This document shows positions 17,089-29,950 of a DNA stretch of 64,000 nucleotides, in pieces. Positions within the stretch are counted from its first letter, which is position 1. Each line of letters begins with the position of its first letter. The position numbers and the translations under genes were made by a program. The stretch comes from Frateuria edaphi (GTDB lineage Bacteria; Pseudomonadota; Gammaproteobacteria; Xanthomonadales; Rhodanobacteraceae): positions 2,294,001-2,358,000 of the forward strand of contig NZ_CP088251.1 of NCBI RefSeq assembly GCF_021117405.1. The letters are read 5' to 3'. The notes beneath the pieces were generated by a model. That model ran no database searches. It was not told where the DNA came from and saw only the letters and a list, made by a program, of their open reading frames with translations.

Positions 17089-19314
<2,226 letters not shown>

Positions 19315-19416
19315 GACTCCCCTCCCCTTTGGACGCAACCGTCGAGGGTTGCCTGTGGACGCAGCCATCGACGATGGGTGCCTTGATGCACCGATCCTAG
19401 GCATGGGCACGCAACG

Positions 19417-19443
19417 GGGCACTTGTACCTTCGTACAGTGCCC
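19417..19443. promoter_or_regulatory. Inverted repeat in the divergent receptor/permease promoter
   Basis: The arms GGGCACTTGTAC and GTACAGTGCCC flank CTTC, with one unpaired T. The inner TGTAC-CTTC-GTACA (19424-19437) is a perfect inverted repeat. A third GGGCACTGT lies at 19472-19480. The inner part shares ACCTTCGTAC with the region before the oligomer hydrolase (10080-10093, opposite strand). It is probably a binding site for the LuxR-type regulator, about 85 bases from the permease start and 77 bases from the receptor start. Confidence 0.6.
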
Positions 19444-19520
19444 GGCCGGCGGCGCGCTGCCGATACTCGTCGGGCACTGTCATTGCGGCGCGGCTGCGCG
19501 CCGCCGGGGAAAAAAGGTCG

Positions 19521-20918
19521 ATGGCATTCCTGATCGTTCTGGTCGCGCTGGCGTTCCTGATGGTGGCGGCGTACCGCGGCTACAGCGTCATCCTGTTCGC
19601 GCCGATCGCGGCGCTGGGCGCGGTGCTGCTGACCGATCCGGCGCTGGTGGCGCCGATGTTCACCGGCCTGTTCATGGACAGGATGGTGGGCTTCCTCAAG
19701 CTCTACTTCCCGGTGTTCATGCTCGGCGCGGTGTTCGGCAAGCTGATCGAGCTGTCGGGTTTCTCCAAGGCGATCGTGGCGGCGACCATCGGGCTGGTCG
19801 GGCGCGGCCGCGCGATCCTTTCCATCGTGCTGGTGTGCGCGCTGCTGACCTACGGCGGGGTGTCGCTGTTCGTGGTGGTGTTCGCGGTCTACCCGTTCGC
19901 GGCCGAACTGTTCCGCGCCAGCGGCATCCCCAAGCGGCTGATCCCCGGCACCATCGCACTGGGCGCGTTTACCTTCACCATGGACTCGCTGCCCGGCACG
20001 CCGCAGATCCAGAACATCATCCCGACGTCGTTCTTCGGCACCACCGCCTGGGCGGCGCCGTGGCTGGGCACGATCGGCTCGGTGTTCATCCTGGTCGTGG
20101 GCCTGGCCTATCTGGAATCGCGCCGGCGCAAGGCCGCCGCCGCGGGCGAGGGCTACGGGAGCGACCTGGTCAACGAGCCGGCGCCGTTCGAGCACGGCAA
20201 GCTCGCCCATCCGCTGGTCGCGCTGCTGCCGCTGGTGCTGGTGGGCCTGGCCAACAAGCTGTTCACCGACTGGATACCGCGCGCCTACGGCGAAACCGCT
20301 TCATTCGCGCCCAGCGTGGTCGGCAAGGCCGAGCCCGTGGTCCAGGAAGTCTCCAAGCTCGCCGCCATCTGGGCGGTGGAGGGAGCGTTGCTCGTAGGCA
20401 TCGTATGCGTGCTCGCGTCCGCCTGGCGGCCGGTGGTCGAACGCTTCGCCGAGGGCAGCCGCAGCGCCGTGGGCGGCGCGTTGCTAGCCTCGATGAACAC
20501 CGCGTCCGAATACGGCTTCGGCGCAGTGATTGCCGCCCTGCCCGGCTTCAGGCTGGTGGCCGACGCGCTGCACGGGATCCCCAACCCGCTGGTCAACGAA
20601 GCGGTGACGGTCACCGCGCTGGCCGGCATCACCGGTTCGGCGTCGGGCGGGATGGGCATCGCGCTGGCGGCGATGGCGCATACGTTCATCGCAAATGCCG
20701 AGGCCGCCGGCATTCCGATGGAAGTGCTGCACCGCGTGGCCGCGATGGCGTCCGGCGGCATGGACACCCTGCCGCACAACGGCGCGGTGATCACCCTGCT
20801 GGCGGTGACCGGGCTGACGCACCGGCAGTCCTACCGCGACATCTTCGCCATCACGGTGATCAAGACGCTCGCAGTCTTCGTGGTGATCGCGCTGTTTGCG
20901 CTGACCGGCCTGACCTGA
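19521..20918 (+). CDS. GntP-family permease, likely for D-3-hydroxybutyrate
   Basis: The 465-residue protein is almost entirely hydrophobic segments, about 12 by eye, beginning MAFLIVLVALAFLMVAAYRG. GntP-family stretches include LYFPVFMLGAVFGKLIELSG, LTYGGVSLFVVVFAVYPFA, DSLPGTPQIQNIIPT and ALAGITGSASGGMGIALAAM. The family moves gluconate and related hydroxy acids with protons; a branch is annotated as D-beta-hydroxybutyrate permease, and this sequence looks like that branch. A ribosome site (AAAGG) lies before ATG 19521. It is divergent from the TonB receptor of the PHB locus, which strongly supports uptake of the monomer released by the hydrolases. A gluconate or other hydroxy-acid substrate cannot be excluded. 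Confidence 0.8.
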   Translation: MAFLIVLVALAFLMVAAYRGYSVILFAPIAALGAVLLTDPALVAPMFTGLFMDRMVGFLKLYFPVFMLGAVFGKLIELSGFSKAIVAATIGLVGRGRAILSIVLVCALLTYGGVSLFVVVFAVYPFAAELFRASGIPKRLIPGTIALGAFTFTMDSLPGTPQIQNIIPTSFFGTTAWAAPWLGTIGSVFILVVGLAYLESRRRKAAAAGEGYGSDLVNEPAPFEHGKLAHPLVALLPLVLVGLANKLFTDWIPRAYGETASFAPSVVGKAEPVVQEVSKLAAIWAVEGALLVGIVCVLASAWRPVVERFAEGSRSAVGGALLASMNTASEYGFGAVIAALPGFRLVADALHGIPNPLVNEAVTVTALAGITGSASGGMGIALAAMAHTFIANAEAAGIPMEVLHRVAAMASGGMDTLPHNGAVITLLAVTGLTHRQSYRDIFAITVIKTLAVFVVIALFALTGLT

Positions 20919-21052
20919 CGCCGGATGGGCTTGGGGCCCCGCCGCCCCTTTCCCGGCAGGCGGCCGGTGGCTGACGCCCCGCCCAACGGGATGCTCCCCA
21001 CCTGCGAACGGGCCTGGCGCGGGGCGTTCATGCGCGGCACGGGCAAAAACCC

Positions 21053-21074
21053 CCGCAAATCCGTATAATTGCGG
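21053..21074 (+). promoter_or_regulatory. typA promoter: TATAAT inside an inverted repeat
   Basis: TATAAT at 21064-21069 is a perfect -10 hexamer 63 bases before the typA start. It is enclosed by CCGCAA (21053-21058) and TTGCGG (21069-21074). No convincing -35 hexamer is seen. The palindrome could bind a regulator or form a hairpin. Confidence 0.55.
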
Positions 21075-21131
21075 AGTTTACCCCTCCGAAACTTACGTGG
21101 CGGCTGACCAAGCGCCGCCCGGGCCTGTGCC

Positions 21132-22961
<1,830 letters not shown>

Positions 22962-22988
22962 CCGCGTTCGATCCCGGTTGAAAAAAAG

Positions 22989-23012
22989 AGCCGCCGCAAG
23001 GCGGCTTTTTTT
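22989..23012 (+). terminator. Rho-independent terminator of typA
   Basis: AGCCGCC-GCAA-GGCGGCT forms a 7-bp stem with a stable GCAA tetraloop, followed by seven T. Seven A precede it, so it could also work in reverse. Confidence 0.9.
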
Positions 23013-23204
23013 CTCCCGCTTTTGCAGGAGCCAGGTTGTGGGCGATTCCCTCTCGCACCATCAAAACGAGACATCGCTCACAAGTGTTCTGCGAGAGAGA
23101 GGGAGTGGCCGGCGAGCGGTATGCCATGCACGCGGCGACCACGACGATGCGCGCAACGTCGATCCGAGCCTGGCGCGGGGGCGCCAGCGATGCGAGGGAG
23201 AGTC

Positions 23205-23519
23205 ATGGAGATTTCGAGCAGCCGCCCGGTGTCCTTCACCCAGGTCGGCAACGAGCTGGATGGCTTGAAGAACGAAGTGGAAGCGATGTCGCTGGTGCTG
23301 CGGGCGCTGGTCGAATCGCATCCGGCGCCGGCCGAACTGGTCAAGCGCTGGCGCGAACTCAGTCGCGAGCCGATCGAGCAGACCCGCCCCAAGGGTTGCC
23401 ACCAGGGCGTACTGACCCGGCGGGAGCGCCTGTACCAGACGCTGCAGCGCTGGTCGCACACGGTACACAGCGCCGAGATATCAGGCTCCCTCTCCCCGCC
23501 GGGAAGAGGGCTGGGGTAG
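23205..23519 (+). CDS. Small hypothetical protein whose tail is encoded by a repeat
   Basis: A 104-residue protein starts at an ATG preceded by GGGAGAG. Residues 1-90 look like a genuine small cytoplasmic helical protein (FTQVGNELDGLKNEVEAMSL, LVESHPAPAELVKRWRELSR). The last dozen residues (SGSLSPPGRGLG) are coded by a CCCTCTCCCCGCC-GGGAAGAGGG hairpin repeat that also supplies the TAG stop. The original gene may have ended elsewhere and been extended by the repeat. I do not recognise the family. No partner gene is evident; it faces the MscS-type gene tail to tail. Confidence 0.6.
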   Translation: MEISSSRPVSFTQVGNELDGLKNEVEAMSLVLRALVESHPAPAELVKRWRELSREPIEQTRPKGCHQGVLTRRERLYQTLQRWSHTVHSAEISGSLSPPGRGLG

Positions 23520-23520
23520 G
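23485..23520. repeat. CCCTCTCCCC-type hairpin repeat
   Basis: CCCTCTCCCCGCCGGGAAGAGGG is a stem-loop of a type widespread in high-GC proteobacterial intergenic DNA, followed by CTGGGGTAGGG. A related CCCTCTCCCCCGGAAGGGAG sequence lies near 48220. Confidence 0.55.
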
Positions 23521-23549
23521 GATCCGCGCCGGCCGCGGCCCACGGCGGC

Positions 23550-24602
23550 CTAGCGGTTGTCGCCCTTGGGAAACTTCACCCGCTCCGGCTCGGCGTTGAG
23601 CCGCGAGAGCATGGTGCCGATCAGCCGCGTCTTGACGCTGCCCGCCTGGCGCGGGTCGACCACGTAGCGAACGATCGCGTCCACCCAGGTGTTGGCGTCG
23701 ATGCGGAACAGCACCGATGGCCGTTCGTTGACCTGCAGCTCGTCCACGGGCGTCTTGGCGAGCACCTCGCGGAAGGTCCGCACGCGCTCGATCATGGCCT
23801 CGCCAAGCTCGTCCTCCGCCGCCTCGCGCATCACCTGCGCCACGAACGCGAAGTCGCTGTCGTAGGCCACCTGGAACTTGATCTCGTTCCAGACATACGG
23901 GAACACGGGCCAGGAATAGTTGTAGACCGGGCTGGTCAGCACGTTGGCGTTGGGAAACTTGATGATCCGTCCGCTCGGGTGGTCCGAGGAAAGGTACGGC
24001 CCGCCGACTTCCCACAGCGTGGTGTCCAGGTAGGTCACGTCGATCACGTCGCCGGTCGCGTCGCCGATCTGGATGCGGTCGCCCACGCGATAGGGCTCGC
24101 GCACCAGGATGTACACCCAGCCGATGAAGCTGGTGATCGGCGTCTGCAATGCGAAACCCAGCACCAGCGAGATCAGTCCCAGCGAAGCGACCGCGGCGTA
24201 CCAGTTGGCGAACAGCACCGACACCACGATCAGCGCCAGGATCACGTACATCACCAGCCGCAGGATGCGCTTGAGGTTGTAGCGCGTGACCGCGGTCTGT
24301 GCGCGCTCGATGGCGAACGCCCGCACCATCCGCGAAGCCACCAGCGTCAGCACGATCGCCATGGCGCCCACGGTCGCGCGCCGTGCCATCGGGAGGTAGC
24401 GACCGAGGATGCCGAAGAACTCCAGCCGCAAGAGGTAGAACAGCACACCCAGCGCCGCCAGCACCAATGCGTAGACGACCAGCCATAGCTTGTGACCCGA
24501 GCGCACCGCGCGCTGGTGCTTGTGGTGCGTCGCTGTGCTGGTGGCCAGCGCGCGACGCACGTCGGCGCGGCGTTCGACCTTGCGTACGGCCTTGTCGGTC
24601 AT
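23550..24602 (-). CDS. MscS-family mechanosensitive ion channel
   Basis: The 350-residue membrane protein starts MTDKAVRKVERRADVRRALA with a basic cytoplasmic N-terminus. About four or five membrane helices follow (LWLVVYALVLAALGVLFYLL, RILRLVMYVILALIVVSVLF). The last helix carries the MscS pore pattern (AVASLGLISLVLGFALQTPI), and the beta domain reads YRVGDRIQIGDATGDVIDVT. The C-terminal cytoplasmic region is full length. Such channels release solutes on osmotic downshock; the longer N-terminus resembles the YbdG/YnaI type more than minimal MscS. ATG 24602 has GGGAGA upstream; the longer frame overlaps promoter sequence. The gene is transcribed away from the cardiolipin synthase-like gene. 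Confidence 0.88.
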   Translation of the reverse strand: MTDKAVRKVERRADVRRALATSTATHHKHQRAVRSGHKLWLVVYALVLAALGVLFYLLRLEFFGILGRYLPMARRATVGAMAIVLTLVASRMVRAFAIERAQTAVTRYNLKRILRLVMYVILALIVVSVLFANWYAAVASLGLISLVLGFALQTPITSFIGWVYILVREPYRVGDRIQIGDATGDVIDVTYLDTTLWEVGGPYLSSDHPSGRIIKFPNANVLTSPVYNYSWPVFPYVWNEIKFQVAYDSDFAFVAQVMREAAEDELGEAMIERVRTFREVLAKTPVDELQVNERPSVLFRIDANTWVDAIVRYVVDPRQAGSVKTRLIGTMLSRLNAEPERVKFPKGDNR

Positions 24603-24725
24603 GCGTTCTCCCGGGGCGGTCCACCCACAGCAGACAACCGCGGCGGTGCCGGCCAAGTGAAGGCGTTGACCCCGGCTGCACGCCCGCGCCGGATGATGAG
24701 CCTGGTTTTCGCACGAGCGTCATGG

Positions 24726-24770
24726 GCGCGACCCGGAGCCCCCGGTCGCGCCGAGGGGCGCTCGTGCAAC
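24726..24770. repeat. Degenerate REP-like sequence
   Basis: GGGCGCGACCCGGAGCCCCC followed by GGTCGCGCCGAGGGGCGCTCGTGC resembles a decayed inverted pair of the GGAGCGC/GGTCGCGC family, lying just upstream of the cardiolipin synthase-like gene. Confidence 0.4.
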
Positions 24771-24788
24771 CACCAGCCAGGAGACGCG

Positions 24789-26126
24789 ATGCCCGCCGGA
24801 CCCGCCCGCCCTACCCGCGACAACGGCAAGGCCTCCCCGCCCCGGCCGCACTGGAAGCGGCGCCTGTTGTGGGCAAGCCTGGGCGCGTTCGCGGCGCTGG
24901 TGCTCGGTGTGCTGGTGCTCAACCTGGTCCCGCAGACCCAGCAGCTGGTCCATCCGCTGGGTCCGTTGAGCCCGGTCGAGAGCCCGCAGTTCCGCCGCGA
25001 AATCGGCAACCTGCTCGGGCCGACGATCGTCGACGGCAACGCGGTCGCGGATTTCCAGAACGGCGCGGAGATCTTCCCCGCGATGCTCGAATCGATCCGC
25101 TCGGCCAAGGTCAGCGTGGACATGGAGACCTACATCTACTGGTCCGGCCACGTCGCCGACGAGTTCGTGCAGGCGCTCACCGAACGCGCCCGTGCCGGCG
25201 TTCGCGTGCACGTGATCGCCGACTGGGTCGGCTCTTCCAAGATGAAGGAGGACGTCGTCGACGCGTTGCGCGCCGGCGGCGTGCATTTCGAATACTTCCA
25301 CCCACTGCGCTGGTACGACATCGATCGCTTCAACAACCGGACCCACCGCAAGCTGCTGATCGTCGACGGACGCGTGGCCTACACCGGCGGCGTGGGCATC
25401 GCCGACGAGTGGAACGGGCATGGCGACAAGCCCGATATCTGGCGCGACATGCAGATCCGCGTGACCGGCCCCGGTGCGTTGCAGATGCAGGCGGTGTTCG
25501 AGGACAACTGGATCACCACCACGGGCCAGGCGCTGCTCGGCTCGGAGTACTACCCCGACGTGGCGCCGGCCGGCGACGTCGCGGTGCAGACCGTCGCCAG
25601 CTCGCCCGAAGGCGGCAGCGAGAACCTGCAGCTGATGTACCTGATGGCGATCGACGGCGCGCGCAAGGCGATCGACCTGGAGGCCGCCTATTTCGTGCCG
25701 GACGACCTCACCATGGCCGCGCTCAAGCGCGCGCTCGCGCGCGGCGTGCGCATCCGGCTGGTGGTGCCCGGTCCGTACACCGACAGCGAGATCATCAACA
25801 GCGCTTCGCAGACGCGCTGGGGTGAAATGCTCCAGGCAGGCGCGCACATCTACCGCTTCCAGCCGGCGCTGTTCCACAACAAGCTGATGATCGTGGACGG
25901 CTACCTCACCATCGCCGGCAGCGCCAACTTCGACAATCGCTCCTTCAGCCTCAACGACGAGTCGAACGTGCTGGTGTTCGACCACGCTTTTGCGGCGCAC
26001 ATGACCGAGGTCGTCGATCGCGACATCGGGCGCTCGAAGGAGCTGTCGCTCGAACAGTGGCAACACCGGCCGTGGACGCGCCGCGTGCTGGACTGGCTCT
26101 CCGCGCTGGGCGCGGCGCAGTACTAG
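24789..26126 (+). CDS. Phospholipase D-type cardiolipin synthase-like enzyme
   Basis: The 445-residue protein has one N-terminal membrane anchor (LLWASLGAFAALVLGVLVLN, residues 26-45) and two PLD catalytic HxK(x4)D motifs: THRKLLIVDGRVAYTGG near residue 185 and FHNKLMIVDGYLTIAGSANF near 361. Other family marks are DMETYIYWSG and GSEYYP. Cardiolipin synthases of this kind join phosphatidylglycerol molecules or transfer phosphatidyl groups at the inner membrane. The single membrane segment and spacing of motifs suit a ClsB/ClsC-like or broader PLD-family enzyme, so the precise substrate is uncertain. ATG follows GGAGACGCG. The exonuclease III gene starts 12 bases after its stop, so both are probably co-transcribed. 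Confidence 0.85.
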   Translation: MPAGPARPTRDNGKASPPRPHWKRRLLWASLGAFAALVLGVLVLNLVPQTQQLVHPLGPLSPVESPQFRREIGNLLGPTIVDGNAVADFQNGAEIFPAMLESIRSAKVSVDMETYIYWSGHVADEFVQALTERARAGVRVHVIADWVGSSKMKEDVVDALRAGGVHFEYFHPLRWYDIDRFNNRTHRKLLIVDGRVAYTGGVGIADEWNGHGDKPDIWRDMQIRVTGPGALQMQAVFEDNWITTTGQALLGSEYYPDVAPAGDVAVQTVASSPEGGSENLQLMYLMAIDGARKAIDLEAAYFVPDDLTMAALKRALARGVRIRLVVPGPYTDSEIINSASQTRWGEMLQAGAHIYRFQPALFHNKLMIVDGYLTIAGSANFDNRSFSLNDESNVLVFDHAFAAHMTEVVDRDIGRSKELSLEQWQHRPWTRRVLDWLSALGAAQY

Positions 26127-26138
26127 GACAGGCTCCCG

Positions 26139-26930
26139 ATGGCCGCGCGAAAACCGCTCAAGGTCGCCACCTTCAACATCAACGGCGTGCGCACGCGCCT
26201 GGCCTCGCTGCTGGCCTGGCTGGAGCGCGAGGCGCCGGACGTCGTCTGCCTGCAGGAGCTCAAGGCGCCCGACGAGGCCTTTCCCGTCGAGCCGATCCGC
26301 GATGCCGGCTACGGTGCCATCTGGCACGGCCAGCGTTCGTGGAACGGGGTGGCGATCCTGGCCCGCGGCGCCGATCCGCTGGAAAGCCGCCGCGGCGTGC
26401 CGGGCGATCCGTCAGATGTGCAGAGCCGTTACCTGGAAGCGGCGGCGCATGGCCTGATCGTCGGCTGCCTGTACCTGCCCAACGGCAACCCCCAGCCCGG
26501 TCCCAAGTTCGACTACAAGCTCGCCTGGTTCGATCGCTTCATCGACTATGCGCAAAGCCTGGTCGAGAGCGAACACCCGGTGGTGCTGGCTGGCGACTAC
26601 AACGTGGTCCCCACCGACGAGGACATCTACAACCCGCGCTCCTGGCGCAAGGACGCGCTGCTGCAGCCGGAGAGTCGCGAGCGCTACGCCGACCTGCTGT
26701 CGCAGGGCTGGACCGACTCGCTGCGCGAGCAGTTCGGCGAGGAACGGGTGTACACGTTCTGGGACTATTTCCGGCAGCACTGGGAACACAACTCGGGGTT
26801 GAGGATCGACCACCTGCTGCTCAACCGCAAGCTGGCGCCGCGGTTGAAGGATGCCGGGGTGGACCGGTGGGTGCGCGCCTTGCCGCATCCGAGCGATCAC
26901 GCGCCCACGTGGATTTCGTTGCGGCGGTAG
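26139..26930 (+). CDS. xth: Exonuclease III / AP endonuclease
   Basis: The 263-residue enzyme shows the ExoIII signature: KVATFNINGVRTRLASLLAW with the metal-binding Asn, CLQELKAP with the metal Glu, GDYNVVPTDEDIYNP with the catalytic Asp and Asn, and the terminal LPHPSDHAPTWISL, with RIDHLLLN before it. It cuts DNA at abasic sites and removes 3' blocking groups. Length fits the family (about 260-270). It sits 12 bases behind the cardiolipin synthase-like gene, a linkage without obvious functional meaning. Confidence 0.94.
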   Translation: MAARKPLKVATFNINGVRTRLASLLAWLEREAPDVVCLQELKAPDEAFPVEPIRDAGYGAIWHGQRSWNGVAILARGADPLESRRGVPGDPSDVQSRYLEAAAHGLIVGCLYLPNGNPQPGPKFDYKLAWFDRFIDYAQSLVESEHPVVLAGDYNVVPTDEDIYNPRSWRKDALLQPESRERYADLLSQGWTDSLREQFGEERVYTFWDYFRQHWEHNSGLRIDHLLLNRKLAPRLKDAGVDRWVRALPHPSDHAPTWISLRR

Positions 26931-26987
26931 GTGGCCTGCGCCAGGGGAGAACCGTTCCCGCCCAACGCTTGAGGAAGGGAGCGGCTC

Positions 26988-27007
26988 GGGACGTTCCGAC
27001 ACCCGCC
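26988..27007. repeat. Left copy of a repeat flanking the M14 peptidase gene
   Basis: GGGACGTTCCGACACCCGCC matches the sequence at 29951-29970 at 17 of 20 positions in the same orientation. Both copies lie in similar GC-rich intergenic sequence on either side of the peptidase gene. Confidence 0.45.
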
Positions 27008-27113
27008 CTTCCAGGGCAGCGTCGGGCAGGGATCGGCTTTCCCCGATGCCACAAATGCAACGCGCCCCATTTCTGGCAAAGTGGCCCGGCCGTCCGCCCA
27101 ACCCGGGGAATCC

Positions 27114-29837
27114 ATGCGCCTCCTGCCCTGCCTCGCCGGCCTCGCGCTGGCCGCCACCTGCCTCGCCACCCAGGCCGCCGACACCCTCGCCGCCAGCGCC
27201 TTCGCGCGCGACCCGGCCCAGCCGGTCGACCAGGCCTACACCGCGCAGATCGCGCGGTTCACCACCGATCCGAAGTTCAACACGCCGCTGACCGACTACC
27301 TCCCTGCCTCGCCCGGCGTGCCGACACCCCTGCAGGTGCTCGGCCACATTGCCGGCGCGGCGGACTGGCTACCCTACTCGGACGACGTGTATCGCTACTT
27401 TCGCGCGCTGGACACCGCCAGCCCACGGGTGAAGGTGTTCAGCATCGGCAAGACCGAGGAAGGCCGCGAGATGATCGCGGTGGCCATCGCCGACGAAGCA
27501 TTGCTGGCCAACCTGCAGGCCAATGACGCACGCCTGGCGCAACTGGCCGATCCGCGCACGATCGGCATGGACGACGCCAGGGCCGATGCGCTCATCAGGG
27601 AAACCACCCCGGTCTACTACGTCACCGGCTCGATCCACTCCGACGAAACCGGCGCGCCCACCGCGCTGATGGAGCTGGCCTACCGGCTGGCGGTGGACGA
27701 TGCGCCGTACATCAGGAACATCCGCTCGCACGTGATCACCCTGATCACGCCAATCGTCGAGGTGGACGGCCGCGACCGCATGGTCGATCTCTACAACTGG
27801 CACAAGGCGCACCCGGGCCAGGACTATCCGGACCTGCTCTACTGGGGCCACTACGTCGCGCACGACAACAACCGCGATGCGATGGGCATGACCCTCGCGC
27901 TCACCCGCAACGTCGCCGACACCTACCTCGGCTGGCACGCGCAGGTGCTGCACGACCTGCACGAGTCGGTGCCCTTCCTCTACGACAACACCGTCGGCGA
28001 TGGCCCCTACAACGCCTGGATCGACCCGATCCTCACCAGCGAGTGGCAACAGCTGGGCTGGGACAACGTGCAGAAAATGACCCAGCTCGGGTTGCCCGGC
28101 GTATTCACGCACGGCGACTTCGACACCTGGAGTCCCGGGTACCTGATGTTCATCGCGGCCATGCACAACGGCATCAGCCGCCTGTACGAGACCTTCGGCA
28201 ACGGCGGCGCCGACACGCGCAAGCGCATCCTCGATCCGTCCGAATACGCGCGCACCTGGTACCGGCCCAACCCGCCGATGCCGGAGGTGACCTGGTCGCA
28301 GCGCAACAACAACAACTACGAGCAGACCGGCGTGCTTACCGCGCTGGACTACTTCGCGCACAACGGCCAGGCGTTCCTCAAGAATTTCTACCTGAAGGGC
28401 AAGCGCTCGATCGAGAAGCCCACCGAAGCCGGCCCCGCCGCGTACGTGCTGCCGGGCGACGACAAGCGATCCGGCACCCAGGCCCAGTTGCTGCGCGTGC
28501 TCGAGCGCCAGCACGTGGAGATCAGCCGCGCCAGCGCGCCCTTCAGCGTGACCCTGCCGGCCACCGATGACGGCAAGAAGCACACGCGCCGCTTCCCCGC
28601 CGGCAGCTACGTCGTGCGCATGGACCAGCCCTACTCGCGCATCGCCGACACCCTGCTCGACCGCCAGTACTGGTCGCCCAAGGACCCGCAGCAGCATCCC
28701 TACGACGACACCGGCTGGTCGATGGGCGACCTGTTCGATGTCGAGGTGGTGCGCGTCACCGATCCGGACGTGCTGAAGGCATCGATGGCGCGGCTGGACA
28801 AGCCGGTCAGCGTCCCGCCCGGCCTGGCCGGCGTCGACGCGACGGACGCGAAGCTGCCCCGCGTCGCGCTCATGCACACCTGGCTCAGCACGCAGACCGA
28901 GGGCTGGTGGCGCATGGCGCTGGACCAGCTGGGCGTGCACTACGACTACATCAGCACGCAGGACGTGGCGCGTATCCCGGATCTGCACGCGAAGTACGAC
29001 GCGATCCTGTTCGCTCCCGTCGGCGGCGCCAGCCTGCGCCATATTGTCGACGGCCTGCCGATGTGGGGCCCGCCGCTGCCCTGGCAGACCGGCCCGCTGA
29101 CGCCGAACCTGGGCCACATCGACAGCACGCCCGACATCCGCCCGGGCCTTGGCGAGGCCGGCCTCGCCAACCTCAAGCGCTTCGTGCGCGAGGGTGGATT
29201 GCTGGTCACCGCCGAAGACACCGCGCGGTTCGCGATCGATGCCGGCCTGGCGCCTGGCGTGTTCGTTACGCCCAAGACCAAATTGAAGGTGGTCGGCAGC
29301 GTGTTGCAGGCCGACTTCGTCGACCACGACAGCCCGGTCGCCGCCGGCTATGGCGACCACCTGGCGCTGTACAGCTCGGAGGGCCAGTCCTTCACCGTCG
29401 CCAACCTGCTCACCGGCGACCGTGGCCTGCCCAACGCCCGCGATGCCGAACGCCCCACCGGCCGCGGTGGCCCGCAGGACGAGGACATGCCCGAAGGCCG
29501 CCCGTTCGCCCAGCCGCCCGCCCTGCCCGACGCCAAGCCCTGGCAGGCCTTGCCGCTCAACGAGGACCAGGCCTACAACAACCCGTGGGTGATTCCGCAC
29601 GACCAGCGCCCGCGCGTAATCCTGCGCTTTGCCGATGCCAGGCGGCTGCTGGTTTCCGGCTTGCTCGACGGCGGCGGCGAAATGGCCGAGCGCGCGGCGG
29701 TGGTGGATGCCCGCTACGGCAAGGGGCATGTGTTGCTGTTTGCCGGCAATCCGATCTGGCGCGGCGAGACCATGGGGAGCTATCCGCTGGTGCTCAACGC
29801 GCTGACGCATTTCGATCGGCTTGACCAGGGGCGCTGA
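27114..29837 (+). CDS. Secreted M14-family zinc metallopeptidase, large form
   Basis: This 907-residue protein has the signal peptide MRLLPCLAGLALAATCLATQ-AADT. An M14 carboxypeptidase-like domain covers residues of about 60-400. The zinc motif HxxE occurs in TGSIHSDETGAPTALMELAY near residue 180, with a further His-Glu pair in LHDLHESVPFLYDN. The C-terminal half (about 600-900) resembles a class I glutamine amidotransferase-like or ThuA-like fold (KYDAILFAPVGGASLRHI, REGGLLVTAEDTARF, GKGHVLLFAGNPIWRGET). Similar two-domain peptidases are common in Xanthomonadales and Bacteroidetes, and their substrates are mostly unknown. The start was chosen for the signal peptide, with GGGGAA 3 bases upstream. 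It probably acts in the periplasm or outside, releasing amino acids from peptides. Confidence 0.83.
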   Translation: MRLLPCLAGLALAATCLATQAADTLAASAFARDPAQPVDQAYTAQIARFTTDPKFNTPLTDYLPASPGVPTPLQVLGHIAGAADWLPYSDDVYRYFRALDTASPRVKVFSIGKTEEGREMIAVAIADEALLANLQANDARLAQLADPRTIGMDDARADALIRETTPVYYVTGSIHSDETGAPTALMELAYRLAVDDAPYIRNIRSHVITLITPIVEVDGRDRMVDLYNWHKAHPGQDYPDLLYWGHYVAHDNNRDAMGMTLALTRNVADTYLGWHAQVLHDLHESVPFLYDNTVGDGPYNAWIDPILTSEWQQLGWDNVQKMTQLGLPGVFTHGDFDTWSPGYLMFIAAMHNGISRLYETFGNGGADTRKRILDPSEYARTWYRPNPPMPEVTWSQRNNNNYEQTGVLTALDYFAHNGQAFLKNFYLKGKRSIEKPTEAGPAAYVLPGDDKRSGTQAQLLRVLERQHVEISRASAPFSVTLPATDDGKKHTRRFPAGSYVVRMDQPYSRIADTLLDRQYWSPKDPQQHPYDDTGWSMGDLFDVEVVRVTDPDVLKASMARLDKPVSVPPGLAGVDATDAKLPRVALMHTWLSTQTEGWWRMALDQLGVHYDYISTQDVARIPDLHAKYDAILFAPVGGASLRHIVDGLPMWGPPLPWQTGPLTPNLGHIDSTPDIRPGLGEAGLANLKRFVREGGLLVTAEDTARFAIDAGLAPGVFVTPKTKLKVVGSVLQADFVDHDSPVAAGYGDHLALYSSEGQSFTVANLLTGDRGLPNARDAERPTGRGGPQDEDMPEGRPFAQPPALPDAKPWQALPLNEDQAYNNPWVIPHDQRPRVILRFADARRLLVSGLLDGGGEMAERAAVVDARYGKGHVLLFAGNPIWRGETMGSYPLVLNALTHFDRLDQGR

Positions 29838-29950
29838 GCCCCGAGACAGCATCGACCTGCTTCACGGGGTAAGCCAAAAGGCGGGGGTGGGGGATTCGGG
29901 CGAGGCGGAAGGTCGAGGCCTTGCCGAACCCTTCCCCTACCGGGGCGGGC

